NCBI GenBank assembly: GCA_017411665.1
Contig: JAFQPT010000295.1
Coordinates: 1 to 8,226, forward strand
Length of the DNA: 8,226 nucleotides
Direction: 5' to 3'
DNA from: Oscillospiraceae bacterium
Lineage (GTDB): Bacteria; Bacillota_A; Clostridia; Oscillospirales; Oscillospiraceae
The position numbers and the translations under genes were made by a program. How positions within the stretch are numbered: the stretch's first letter is position 1; each line of letters opens with the position of its first letter. Under the pieces are notes generated by a model. That model saw nothing but the letters and a program-made list of their open reading frames with translations, was not told the origin of the DNA and did not search any database. This document shows, one piece after another, positions 1 to 5,715 of the stretch.

Positions 1-48
1 AGCCTGTCACGCTGGAGGTCGAGGGTTCGAGCCCCTTCACGGTCGCCA
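1..48 (+). tRNA. tRNA-Asp (GTC), 3' part only
   Basis: The window opens inside the anticodon stem of a tRNA-Asp. The anticodon loop CTGTCAC lies at 4-10 with anticodon GTC at 6-8. The T arm and the acceptor 3' strand CACGGTC (38-44) follow, then discriminator G45 and an encoded CCA at 46-48. It differs from the complete copy at 1883-1959 by one base (A16 versus T1927, in the variable region). The 5' part and promoter lie outside the window. It is the first tRNA of an Asp-Thr pair. Confidence 0.95.
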
Positions 49-50
49 CT

Positions 51-78
51 TATGCCGCAGATGAAAATCTGCGGCATA
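51..78 (+). other. GNRA-capped hairpin between tRNA-Asp and tRNA-Thr (copy 1)
   Basis: A perfect 12-bp stem, 51-62 paired with 67-78, is closed by the loop GAAA (63-66), a GNRA tetraloop. It fills almost all of the 36-base spacer between the two tRNAs. It is followed by A residues rather than a U run, so it does not look like an intrinsic terminator of the tRNA transcript. The same hairpin, with a different GNRA loop and a compensated closing pair, sits in copy 2 at 1962-1987. A role in processing or folding of the tRNA precursor is inference. Confidence 0.8.
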
Positions 79-84
79 AAAAAT

Positions 85-160
85 GCTGCTATAGCTCAGA
101 TGGTAGAGCACGTCATTGGTAATGACGAGGTCAGCAGTTCGAATCTGCTTAGCAGCTCCA
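85..160 (+). tRNA. tRNA-Thr (GGT), copy 1
   Basis: A complete 76-base tRNA gene with encoded CCA. Acceptor strands are GCTGCTA (85-91) and TAGCAGC (150-156), with discriminator T157 and CCA 158-160. The anticodon stem is CGTCA/TGACG (111-115/123-127), with loop TTGGTAA and anticodon GGT at 118-120. The T arm is AGCAG/CTGCT (133-137/145-149). It is co-transcribed with the upstream tRNA-Asp. It differs from copy 2 at eight positions, six of which form three paired A-T to G-C exchanges, so both copies keep full cloverleaf pairing. Confidence 0.97.
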
Positions 161-163
161 GAA

Positions 164-194
164 AATCCCGAATGCGAAAGTATTCGGGATTTTT
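164..194 (+). terminator. Intrinsic terminator after tRNA-Thr copy 1
   Basis: A 12-bp stem (164-175 with 180-191, one G-T pair) is capped by GAAA (176-179) and followed by a short T run to 194. It begins four bases after the tRNA CCA end, so it should end the tRNA transcript. Confidence 0.85.
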
Positions 195-210
195 CATTCT
201 CGGGAAAACA

Positions 211-243
211 ACAAAAAGGCAGTGGATTCCACTGCCTTTTTGT
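211..243. terminator. Bidirectional terminator between tRNA cassette 1 and the AGCS gene
   Basis: A perfect 15-bp inverted repeat, 211-225 with 229-243, has the core GGCAGTGG/CCACTGCC flanked by A5 and T5. It can act as a second terminator for the tRNAs and as the terminator of the minus-strand symporter gene, whose stop codon lies five bases further on at 248-250. The same core recurs at 2119-2147. Confidence 0.85.
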
Positions 244-247
244 TATT

Positions 248-1636
248 TTAGTTCTTTTTCGTCTGCCAGTCACGAATCAGCTCAACGACCTTACCGCTGA
301 GCAGGAACAGGGCAATCAGATTGGGAATTGCCATAATGCCGTTGCAGGTATCGGCAATGCCCCACATCAGACCCAAATCCATGGTAGCACCTACAATGGC
401 GACCAGAGAATAGGCAATCATAAAGGGCTTGATGAGCTTATCGGAACTGAGGTATTCCAGTGCGCGTGCACCGTACAGCCCCCAGCCCAGGATAGTGGAG
501 AATGCAAAGCAGCACATAGCTACGGCTGTGAAGAGGGAAACCCAGTTGCCGTAAGTGATGACGAATCCGCTGATGGTCAGTTCCGCACCTGCAGCCACAC
601 CGTAGGTAATGGGCGTTCCGCTGAGCAGAATGGTCATAGCGGTCAGTGTGCAGATGATAATGGTATCGGTGAATACTTCGAAGATCCCGAACACACCCTG
701 CTCCACGGGGTCTTGTTCGGCGGAGGATGCATGAGCGATAGAGCCGGTACCCAGACCTGCTTCGTTGGAGAAAATACCGCGGCCCACACCCTTCTGCATA
801 CAAAGGAACATGCTGCCGACTACACCGCCTGTAACAGCCTGCGGATTAAATGCACCGTAGAAAATAGACTGCATAACAGCAGGGATTCGTTCAGCGTTGA
901 GTATGATGACACCGATGCCCAGTACGATGTACAGCAGCGCCATGAAGGGGACAAGACGCTCCGCGACCTTACCGATGCGCTTGACTCCACCCAGCAGCAC
1001 CAGCGCTACGATGATTGCTACGGAAATACCCAGAATCCATGCAACAGTACCGGTTGCACTTGCGTCGATTATATTGTAGTTCAGCAAAGCGGTGTTTACG
1101 GAAGATACGATGGTATTGACCTGTGTTGCGTTGCCGGTGCCGAATACAGTGATGACGGCAAACAAAGCGTACAGCGTAGCAAGAAAGTGCCACTTTTTGT
1201 CCAGACCGTTCTTGATACAGTACATGGGGCCACCGACCCAGTCACCCTGTGCGTTGCGTTCACGATAGTGTACTGCCAATGTCACTTCGGCAAATTTGGT
1301 GCACATACCCAGCAGCGCGGACATCCACATCCAAAACACGGCACCGGGACCGCCGATGGCGATTGCGCCTGCGACACCCGCAATGTTGCCTGTACCTACG
1401 GTAGCAGACAGGGCAGTGCATACCGCCTGGAAGGGGGTAATGGCACCATGTCCGGCGTCTTCTTTGGAAAAGATTTTGCCCAGAGTGGCTTTGAGCGCGT
1501 ATCCGAATTTACGGAACTGGAAAAACCCTGTGCGGATGCTCAACAGGAGACCGACACCGATGATGCAAATCATTGCGGGGGCACCCCAGACCAGTCCGTT
1601 GATAAAGTGATTGATTTGTGTGATGGTTTCTAACAT
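248..1636 (-). CDS. Sodium/proton:alanine-glycine symporter, AGCS family
   Basis: An inner-membrane secondary transporter predicted to import alanine and/or glycine with Na+ (or H+). The protein is 462 aa, normal for the family, and hydrophobic throughout, with about 10-11 membrane segments. The AGCS signature GGPGAVFWMWMSALLG is at residues 95-110. Also visible are GTGNIAGV at 81-88, GGPMYC near 135 and SNEAGLGTG in the second half, all typical of the family. The ATG at 1634-1636 is chosen because an AGGAG (1644-1648) lies seven bases upstream; an in-frame start at 1669 has no such site and would overlap the predicted -10 box. The gene is monocistronic, lies between the two tRNA cassettes and points towards the first. 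Family assignment is firm; exact substrate and ion are inferred. Confidence 0.95.
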   Translation of the reverse strand: MLETITQINHFINGLVWGAPAMICIIGVGLLLSIRTGFFQFRKFGYALKATLGKIFSKEDAGHGAITPFQAVCTALSATVGTGNIAGVAGAIAIGGPGAVFWMWMSALLGMCTKFAEVTLAVHYRERNAQGDWVGGPMYCIKNGLDKKWHFLATLYALFAVITVFGTGNATQVNTIVSSVNTALLNYNIIDASATGTVAWILGISVAIIVALVLLGGVKRIGKVAERLVPFMALLYIVLGIGVIILNAERIPAVMQSIFYGAFNPQAVTGGVVGSMFLCMQKGVGRGIFSNEAGLGTGSIAHASSAEQDPVEQGVFGIFEVFTDTIIICTLTAMTILLSGTPITYGVAAGAELTISGFVITYGNWVSLFTAVAMCCFAFSTILGWGLYGARALEYLSSDKLIKPFMIAYSLVAIVGATMDLGLMWGIADTCNGIMAIPNLIALFLLSGKVVELIRDWQTKKN

Positions 1637-1669
1637 ATTATGACTCCTGAAATGCGCAAGATGTTCCAC

Positions 1670-1698
1670 AGTGTACTACAAAGTTTTCAGAAATGCAA
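1670..1698 (-). promoter_or_regulatory. Predicted promoter of the AGCS symporter gene
   Basis: Read on the minus strand: -35 TTGCAT (1693-1698), 17-bp spacer, -10 TACACT (1670-1675). Transcription would begin near 1663, about 27 bases before the ATG. The match to the sigma-A consensus is moderate. Confidence 0.5.
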
Positions 1699-1841
1699 GC
1701 GTAATTACGATAAACGCAGAAATGATTAAAATAAAAAATGACATTAACGCAATTATTTTTGGTTTAGGGCGGGAGGACGGAAGAGATTTCACGGTGCTTG
1801 GAAAAATAGAATAATTTTTTGTTTTTTGTGAGAAAAAAGTG

Positions 1842-1870
1842 TTGACAAAGTGGGTTCTCCGTGTTATTAT
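1842..1870 (+). promoter_or_regulatory. Strong promoter of tRNA-Asp/tRNA-Thr cassette 2
   Basis: A perfect -35 TTGACA (1842-1847), a 17-bp spacer and -10 TATTAT (1865-1870) predict a start near 1877, six bases before the mature tRNA-Asp 5' end. Such a strong sigma-A match fits a stable-RNA promoter. The equivalent for cassette 1 lies outside the window. Confidence 0.85.
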
Positions 1871-1882
1871 AACTGAGCACCT

Positions 1883-1959
1883 GGCCGTGTAGTACAGTCG
1901 GTTAGTACGCCAGCCTGTCACGCTGGTGGTCGAGGGTTCGAGCCCCTTCACGGTCGCCA
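1883..1959 (+). tRNA. tRNA-Asp (GTC), complete copy
   Basis: A 77-base gene with encoded CCA. Acceptor strands GGCCGTG (1883-1889) and CACGGTC (1949-1955) pair with one G-T. The discriminator is G1956, as expected for tRNA-Asp, with CCA at 1957-1959. The D stem is GTAC/GTAC (1892-1895/1905-1908), and the anticodon stem at 1910-1914/1922-1926 carries loop CTGTCAC with anticodon GTC at 1917-1919. It is first in the transcript from the promoter at 1842-1870. Confidence 0.97.
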
Positions 1960-1961
1960 CA

Positions 1962-1987
1962 ATGCCGCAGACGTAAGTCTGCGGCAT
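1962..1987 (+). other. GNRA-capped hairpin between tRNA-Asp and tRNA-Thr (copy 2)
   Basis: A perfect 11-bp stem, 1962-1972 with 1977-1987, is capped by GTAA (1973-1976), a GNRA tetraloop. Compared with copy 1, the loop changes from GAAA to GTAA and the loop-closing pair from T-A to C-G, so both pairing and loop class are kept. It is followed by AAATAT rather than a T run, so it is not a normal terminator. Confidence 0.8.
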
Positions 1988-1994
1988 AAAATAT

Positions 1995-2070
1995 GCTGCT
2001 GTAGCTCAGGTGGTAGAGCACGTCATTGGTAATGACGAGGTCGGCGGTTCGAGTCCGCCCAGCAGCTCCA
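1995..2070 (+). tRNA. tRNA-Thr (GGT), copy 2
   Basis: A 76-base gene with encoded CCA. Acceptor strands are GCTGCTG (1995-2001) and CAGCAGC (2060-2066), with discriminator T2067 and CCA 2068-2070. The anticodon GGT is at 2028-2030. The T arm is GGCGG/CCGCC (2043-2047/2055-2059), more GC-rich than in copy 1 (AGCAG/CTGCT). It reads the same codons (ACC/ACT) as copy 1. Confidence 0.97.
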
Positions 2071-2071
2071 G

Positions 2072-2102
2072 AATCCCGAATGCGAAAGTGTTCGGGATTT
2101 TT
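2072..2102 (+). terminator. Intrinsic terminator after tRNA-Thr copy 2
   Basis: A 12-bp stem (2072-2083 with 2088-2099, including two G-T pairs) has loop GAAA (2084-2087) and a T tract to 2102. It begins two bases after the CCA end. It is the counterpart of 164-194, with one loop-proximal A-T pair turned into G-T. Confidence 0.85.
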
Positions 2103-2118
2103 CATACTCGGGAAAACA

Positions 2119-2147
2119 AAAAAGGCAGTGGAGTCCACTGCCTTTTT
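2119..2147. terminator. Bidirectional terminator between tRNA cassette 2 and the lysR gene
   Basis: An inverted repeat, 2119-2131 with 2135-2147, with core GGCAGTGG/CCACTGCC flanked by A and T runs, continued by T2149-T2153. It backs up the tRNA terminator and ends the minus-strand lysR gene, whose stop codon at 2152-2154 lies in the T run. The core is identical to that at 211-243. Confidence 0.85.
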
Positions 2148-2151
2148 GTTT

Positions 2152-3006
2152 TTAACGGTATTGTTCGAAATAATCAATGAGACTTTCGGCACCTACGTTT
2201 TTCAAATATACGTAATTAAACTCACGATGCACATCCCAGTTCTCAACCTTAAACTGTGTGAGTTTGGGATTGTTTTCCGCAATGGCTGCGTAGGCAAAGG
2301 TGATGCCGATGCCGGAGGACAAAAGTTGTTCCAACAAACCGAAGTTGCTGATGCAGGTTACGCGGCTGAAATCCTGTATCGTGTGATTGTATTCCGCCAG
2401 AACATCCTCCAGAATCTTTCGGGTGCCGGAGCCTTCTTCGCGGAGGAACAGGTTTTCCTTCCACAGCTGCTGCAGAGACACCGTTTTTCCCGCAAAGGGA
2501 TGCTCTACACTGCACAGGCCGACGAAGGGTTCTTTTCGATACAGGCGGCTGCCATACTGTGTTTTGTTGAAGAAGCCCTCAATCAGCGCGAAGTCTAGCT
2601 CACCCTTATCAATGAGCGCAAGAATTTTTTCTGTGTTATCTACCTCAACCCGCAGGGTGTGATTGGGGTCTGTCAGATAGCGTCCCAGCTGTTCGGGGAT
2701 GACAAACTCCCCGATGGATTTTGTGGCACCGATGGACAAATGGCGGCCGCGGGTATCCTGCATCTGAGCCAGTGTCTGGGCTTCCTGATAGCGCATGGCA
2801 TATCCACTGCGTTCCAACAGTTCTCCCTGAGGTGTTTTTGTCAGCCTTTTTCCGTCATAAGAAAACAATTTGCAGCCGTAATTTTGTTCCAGTGCGCGGA
2901 TATGCTGCGTGACAGCGGGCTGAGTGATGTGTAGTTTTTGTGCGGCGAGGGTATAATTCATGGTCTCACACAGCGTGAGAAATGTGTGCATTTTGTGATC
3001 CAACAT
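2152..3006 (-). CDS. LysR-type transcriptional regulator, likely regulator of yeiH
   Basis: A 284-aa DNA-binding regulator of the usual LysR length. The N-terminal winged helix-turn-helix spans residues 1-60, with the typical TLAAQKLHITQPAVTQHIRALE-like stretch starting at residue 19. The remainder, from about residue 89 (HLSIGATKSIGE), is the two-lobed effector-binding domain. The ATG at 3004-3006 has only a weak upstream AGG at 8-base spacing, consistent with low expression. It is divergent from yeiH with 109 bases between the starts, the classical arrangement in which the regulator controls the transporter and itself. A YeiE-like role is inferred from this pairing, since E. coli also keeps a LysR gene (yeiE) beside yeiH. 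The small-molecule effector is not visible; sulfur oxyanions are a guess from the neighbour. Confidence 0.93.
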   Translation of the reverse strand: MLDHKMHTFLTLCETMNYTLAAQKLHITQPAVTQHIRALEQNYGCKLFSYDGKRLTKTPQGELLERSGYAMRYQEAQTLAQMQDTRGRHLSIGATKSIGEFVIPEQLGRYLTDPNHTLRVEVDNTEKILALIDKGELDFALIEGFFNKTQYGSRLYRKEPFVGLCSVEHPFAGKTVSLQQLWKENLFLREEGSGTRKILEDVLAEYNHTIQDFSRVTCISNFGLLEQLLSSGIGITFAYAAIAENNPKLTQFKVENWDVHREFNYVYLKNVGAESLIDYFEQYR

Positions 3007-3038
3007 AGCATTTACCTATAACAAAAATTTATTATGAG

Positions 3039-3053
3039 ATTATGAACCATAAT
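3039..3053. promoter_or_regulatory. Putative LysR operator between lysR and yeiH
   Basis: ATTATGAACCATAAT is a perfect 6-3-6 inverted repeat containing the T-N11-A pattern typical of LysR-family boxes (T3040/A3052). It ends on the first base of the predicted yeiH -35 box. Extra half sites ATTATG at 3031-3036 and CATAAT at 3064-3069 flank it, as expected if a tetramer occupies recognition and activation sites. No binding data; inferred from the divergent context. Confidence 0.6.
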
Positions 3054-3082
3054 TGGATTTTATCATAATGCTGTGAGATAAT
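3053..3082 (+). promoter_or_regulatory. Predicted yeiH promoter with extended -10
   Basis: -35 TTGGAT (3053-3058), an 18-bp spacer and -10 GATAAT (3077-3082), preceded by TG at 3074-3075. A start near 3089 gives a leader of about 27 bases. The weak -35 next to the putative LysR box fits an activator-dependent promoter. Confidence 0.55.
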
Positions 3083-3115
3083 CAATGCCGTTGAAAAGAA
3101 AGAGAGGATACTGTT

Positions 3116-4144
3116 GTGAAAAATATTTTAGAACTGATTCCCGGATTTGCATTGGCGTTGATGATTGCAGCCGTTGCAAAGCTGATTGAAGGATTGCAGC
3201 CTATTCACCTGATCGGAGCGGCTGTGATTGCGCTGTTTATCGGGATGCTGATCAATCATTTCAAGAAACCTTCAGATATGGTCAAAAAAGGATTAAAGTT
3301 TACATCTAAGAAGGTGTTGAAATTTGCAATTATTCTGCTGGGTGCATCTTTGAGTATCGGCACCATTTTGCAAGTTGGCAGAATGAGTTTGACGGTCATG
3401 TGTTTTACCTTGCTGACTTGTTTCGGCGGTGGATACTTTGTGGGTAAAGCTTTGGGACTGAATTGGAAGCTGTCCAATCTCATCAGCGCAGGTACGGGGA
3501 TTTGCGGCGGCAGTGCCATTGCGGCCATTGCGCCTGTGATTGATGCGGAGGACAAAGACATTACCTATGCTATGTCTGCCACGTTCCTGTTTGATATGGC
3601 GATGATTGTTCTGTTTCCGATTATGGGCAGAGCACTGGGACTGAGTGATATGGCCTACGGTTTGTGGGCAGGTACTGCGGTCAACGATACATCCAGTGTA
3701 GTTGCGGCAGGCTATGCCTTTTCCGAGGCAGCAGGGGATTTTGCGACTATGGTGAAGTTGACCCGTACGTTGTCTATCATTCCTACTGTGATTGTATTTG
3801 CGCTGATTAATGTACACCTGAAGAAAAAAGAAGCTTTGGCACTGGGTGAGCAGGCAAATGTAACAGTCGATGTGAAGTTCCGCAGTCTGTTTCCCTGGTT
3901 CATACTGGGATTTTTGGCACTGGCGCTGGTGAACAGCTTTGGTGTGATTCCCGCGGACATGTCTGCGGCGGCAAAGAGCCTGAGCAAGTTCCTGATGGTT
4001 ACTGCGCTGGCTGCCATCGGTTTGAATACCAGCTTCGATGAAATGGCAAAGAGCGGAATTCAGCCTATGCTCCACGGGTTTATCATTTCCGCATTGGTGG
4101 TCATTGTTGCTATTGCGGTTGAATGGTGCATGGGGATGGTATAA
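3116..4144 (+). CDS. yeiH: YeiH-family putative sulfate/anion exporter (UPF0324)
   Basis: A 342-aa polytopic inner-membrane protein of the conserved family PF03601 (YeiH, 'putative sulfate exporter'), of usual length with about 9-10 predicted helices. Family hallmarks are GTGICGGSAIAA at residues 126-137 and GLWAGTAVNDTSSVVAAG at 182-199, which probably form the paired re-entrant core. Translation starts at GTG 3116, with GAGAGGA (3102-3108) seven bases upstream; no competing ATG with a ribosome binding site is near. It is monocistronic and ends in the terminator at 4143-4174. It is likely under control of the divergent LysR gene. The transported substrate has not been firmly established for the family; sulfate, sulfite or related sulfur compounds are suggested by family naming only. 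Confidence 0.93.
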   Translation: MKNILELIPGFALALMIAAVAKLIEGLQPIHLIGAAVIALFIGMLINHFKKPSDMVKKGLKFTSKKVLKFAIILLGASLSIGTILQVGRMSLTVMCFTLLTCFGGGYFVGKALGLNWKLSNLISAGTGICGGSAIAAIAPVIDAEDKDITYAMSATFLFDMAMIVLFPIMGRALGLSDMAYGLWAGTAVNDTSSVVAAGYAFSEAAGDFATMVKLTRTLSIIPTVIVFALINVHLKKKEALALGEQANVTVDVKFRSLFPWFILGFLALALVNSFGVIPADMSAAAKSLSKFLMVTALAAIGLNTSFDEMAKSGIQPMLHGFIISALVVIVAIAVEWCMGMV

Positions 4145-4174
4145 AAAATCCACACCGAAAGGTGTGGATTTTTT
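4143..4174. terminator. Shared bidirectional terminator, yeiH / DUF1287 operon
   Basis: A perfect 14-bp stem, AAAAAATCCACACC (4143-4156) with 4161-4174, is capped by GAAA (4157-4160) and has T runs on both strands. The yeiH stop (4142-4144) and the minus-strand stop (4173-4175) both overlap the stem edges, so the two convergent genes are only 28 bases apart. Confidence 0.9.
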
Positions 4175-4895
4175 ATTCCCATGCTTTCAGCACAGAGGAA
4201 TCAATAAGAGAGGCATCGAAACGGTAATGCCCTGTTACGGTATCATGGGTCAGCGCGTCTTCCTCACGGTCGGGATTTGCTCCGCCGTTATGAATCACGA
4301 AGGCCAGCCCATCTTTTGTGCGGTAATCGGAAATGATACCGATGTGTGTATCGTTTCCGAAAATCACAATATCACCCGGCTGCCACTGTGCGATGTCATA
4401 AATATCTGTGGTCAGAGACTGCCCGTAGGTTTTGAAAAATACGTGGAGATTTGTCACTCTGCGGAAATCAATGTTCGGGTCGGCTGCTTCAACATTCGGG
4501 TACGCCCATGGTCTTGCGGTGATATCCGCATCTACCATAGCCTTCAGGTCATAGCCCGCATGCTTGAAAGCCCGCCACACAAGGTCGGTGCAGACTCCTT
4601 TCCAAAAGGGAGGATAGCCGCCTTCGTAATACTCATCCACATACTGCGGATGCAGCAGGGCATCCGTGCGTGCCCCTTTCATGAAATCGGTATAGTCATC
4701 GGTTTCGTTGCCGTTATAATCAACGCTGCTTGTGATGATGTCAATGCCGAAATGCTTTGCCTTTTTGGCATATTCGGGAATGATGCCGTAATACTCTCCG
4801 TAGTACAATCCGCCAATCAGCAGGACTGACAGTACGACGGTCAGCACAGTGCGGAACAGAAAACGAAAGAATCGTTTGATTGTGTCAAAAATCAT
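4173..4895 (-). CDS. Membrane-anchored DUF1287 protein (YijF-like, NlpC/P60-type fold)
   Basis: A 240-aa protein with a basic N-terminus and one hydrophobic segment (about residues 14-33) with no lipobox, so probably a signal anchor placing the rest outside the membrane. The C-terminal part (about 75-240) matches the DUF1287/COG3738 pattern: KGVCTDLVWRAF with Cys102, RRVTNLHVFF near 145-154, QPGDIVIF near 172-179, THIGIISD with His184, VIHNGG with His202, and TGHYRF. A Cys followed by two His in this order suggests an NlpC/P60-like cysteine hydrolase, possibly on cell-wall peptides; that activity is inference. The ATG at 4893-4895 is preferred over an in-frame GTG at 4917-4919 that lies inside the upstream gene. 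It begins four bases after the phosphatase stop and is the last gene of the tatD operon. Confidence 0.85.
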   Translation of the reverse strand: MIFDTIKRFFRFLFRTVLTVVLSVLLIGGLYYGEYYGIIPEYAKKAKHFGIDIITSSVDYNGNETDDYTDFMKGARTDALLHPQYVDEYYEGGYPPFWKGVCTDLVWRAFKHAGYDLKAMVDADITARPWAYPNVEAADPNIDFRRVTNLHVFFKTYGQSLTTDIYDIAQWQPGDIVIFGNDTHIGIISDYRTKDGLAFVIHNGGANPDREEDALTHDTVTGHYRFDASLIDSSVLKAWE

Positions 4896-4899
4896 AGGC

Positions 4900-5715
4900 T
4901 CATTCCAGATACAGCTCACGCAGACGGATGAGCTTTTCCTCGGTCATACCCAGTTTTTCACGGATCAGGGAATCCATACCGCCGCAAAGCTCGGTGGCGA
5001 TTTCGTACAGTCGGTTCAGATAATCGGGATGCACGTTATCCATGATGCGGATGATGTTCATCAGAGTATCATCATTTTCCACCAGACGTGCCTGCCGAAT
5101 GGTTTCTTCGGTAACGGGATTGAGACGCTCGGCGGTATACAGATAGTCCGCCAGAATCATCTCGGGAGGGACTCCCAGCGCGGTTTCCAGCAGTATGGCC
5201 CCTGTGCCGCAGCGGTCTTTTCCCATGGTGCAGTGCCAGAGCGTGGCACCTTCTTCCTGGGCAAGAAGAAGGTTGAAGAACTCGGCATAATGCTGTAAGC
5301 CTTCTTCTTCGAAGAATTTACCGTACAGTCCAATCATACGCTGGTGGGGGTCACTGCCTTCTACGTTATGAGCCATGCGCAGCGCAGACTCTACGGGGTT
5401 ATGAGGCACGGCGGTTTCGCGGGTGACACCTTCCGCTTTTTTCTCGAAAATGGGACAGCGGAGATATTCCACCCCGGGCAAAACGGTGTCGGGGCGGCGG
5501 TTGATTTCGTTTTCGGTGCGCATGTCAATGACTGTTTTGAGATGGTAGTCATGAAGCAGTTTTTCCCCATCCTCGGGGGTGATATATGCCAGATGACCGC
5601 AGCGCAGCAGACGTCCGTACTTGATGCGGCGTCCGTCCGCAGCGGGCAGACCGCCCAAATCACGGAAATTGGGCGCACCTTCCAGTCGGTGCCTGTCAAA
5701 CAGTTCGTGAATCAT
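4900..5715 (-). CDS. Tyrosine-protein phosphatase, MptpB/LipA-like (Y_phosphatase3)
   Basis: A 271-aa soluble phosphatase of the PF13350 family, which includes mycobacterial MptpB and Listeria LipA. The catalytic P-loop HCTMGKDRCG is at residues 161-170, with nucleophile Cys162 and the family-specific Lys166-Asp167-Arg168. The N-terminal family motif NFRDLGG is at 16-22, and the strand TVIDMRTENE (61-70) supplies the expected Asp-x-Arg. Members hydrolyse phosphotyrosine and, in several cases, phosphoinositides; the native substrate here is unknown. No signal peptide is visible. Its ATG overlaps the tatD stop as ATGA (5712-5715), implying translational coupling; an AGGAG lies about 12 bases upstream, inside tatD. 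It is the middle gene of the operon. Confidence 0.92.
   Translation of the reverse strand: MIHELFDRHRLEGAPNFRDLGGLPAADGRRIKYGRLLRCGHLAYITPEDGEKLLHDYHLKTVIDMRTENEINRRPDTVLPGVEYLRCPIFEKKAEGVTRETAVPHNPVESALRMAHNVEGSDPHQRMIGLYGKFFEEEGLQHYAEFFNLLLAQEEGATLWHCTMGKDRCGTGAILLETALGVPPEMILADYLYTAERLNPVTEETIRQARLVENDDTLMNIIRIMDNVHPDYLNRLYEIATELCGGMDSLIREKLGMTEEKLIRLRELYLE

Larger units (their letters stand above)
1..243 (+). repeat. Direct repeat copy 1: tRNA-Asp/hairpin/tRNA-Thr/two terminators
   Basis: This block aligns along its length with 1912-2149. The tRNA-Asp part has one mismatch in 48 bases and tRNA-Thr has eight in 76. Both terminators are nearly identical. Similarity ends just past the second terminator, at the stop codons of two unrelated minus-strand genes. 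The left boundary lies outside the window. Confidence 0.9.
1912..2149 (+). repeat. Direct repeat copy 2: tRNA-Asp/hairpin/tRNA-Thr/two terminators
   Basis: Second copy of the block at 1-243, offset by about 1.91 kb; only the part matching the window's truncated first copy is given here. The repeats lie in the same orientation and enclose the AGCS gene and the cassette-2 promoter. Differences in the tRNA-Thr genes are mostly A/T in copy 1 against G/C in copy 2. Confidence 0.9.

Noticed and set aside
49..83. Inter-tRNA hairpin as an intrinsic terminator
   Set aside because: The stem is followed by A residues on the plus strand and by no T run on the minus strand, and the downstream tRNA-Thr has no separate promoter in the spacer.
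116..1633. 505-codon open frame on the plus strand across the symporter gene
   Set aside because: It starts inside tRNA-Thr, has a Cys/His/Asp-rich composition unlike any family, and lies antisense to a clear AGCS transporter. It is a shadow frame.
1..2149. tRNA repeats as attachment sites of an integrated element
   Set aside because: The repeats contain whole tRNA genes plus terminators, and the enclosed segment holds only a housekeeping-type symporter; no integrase or recombinase is present.
3293..4153. 286-codon open frame on the minus strand across yeiH
   Set aside because: Antisense to a recognised transporter, with His/Gln/Arg-rich low-complexity composition and no ribosome binding site; a shadow frame.
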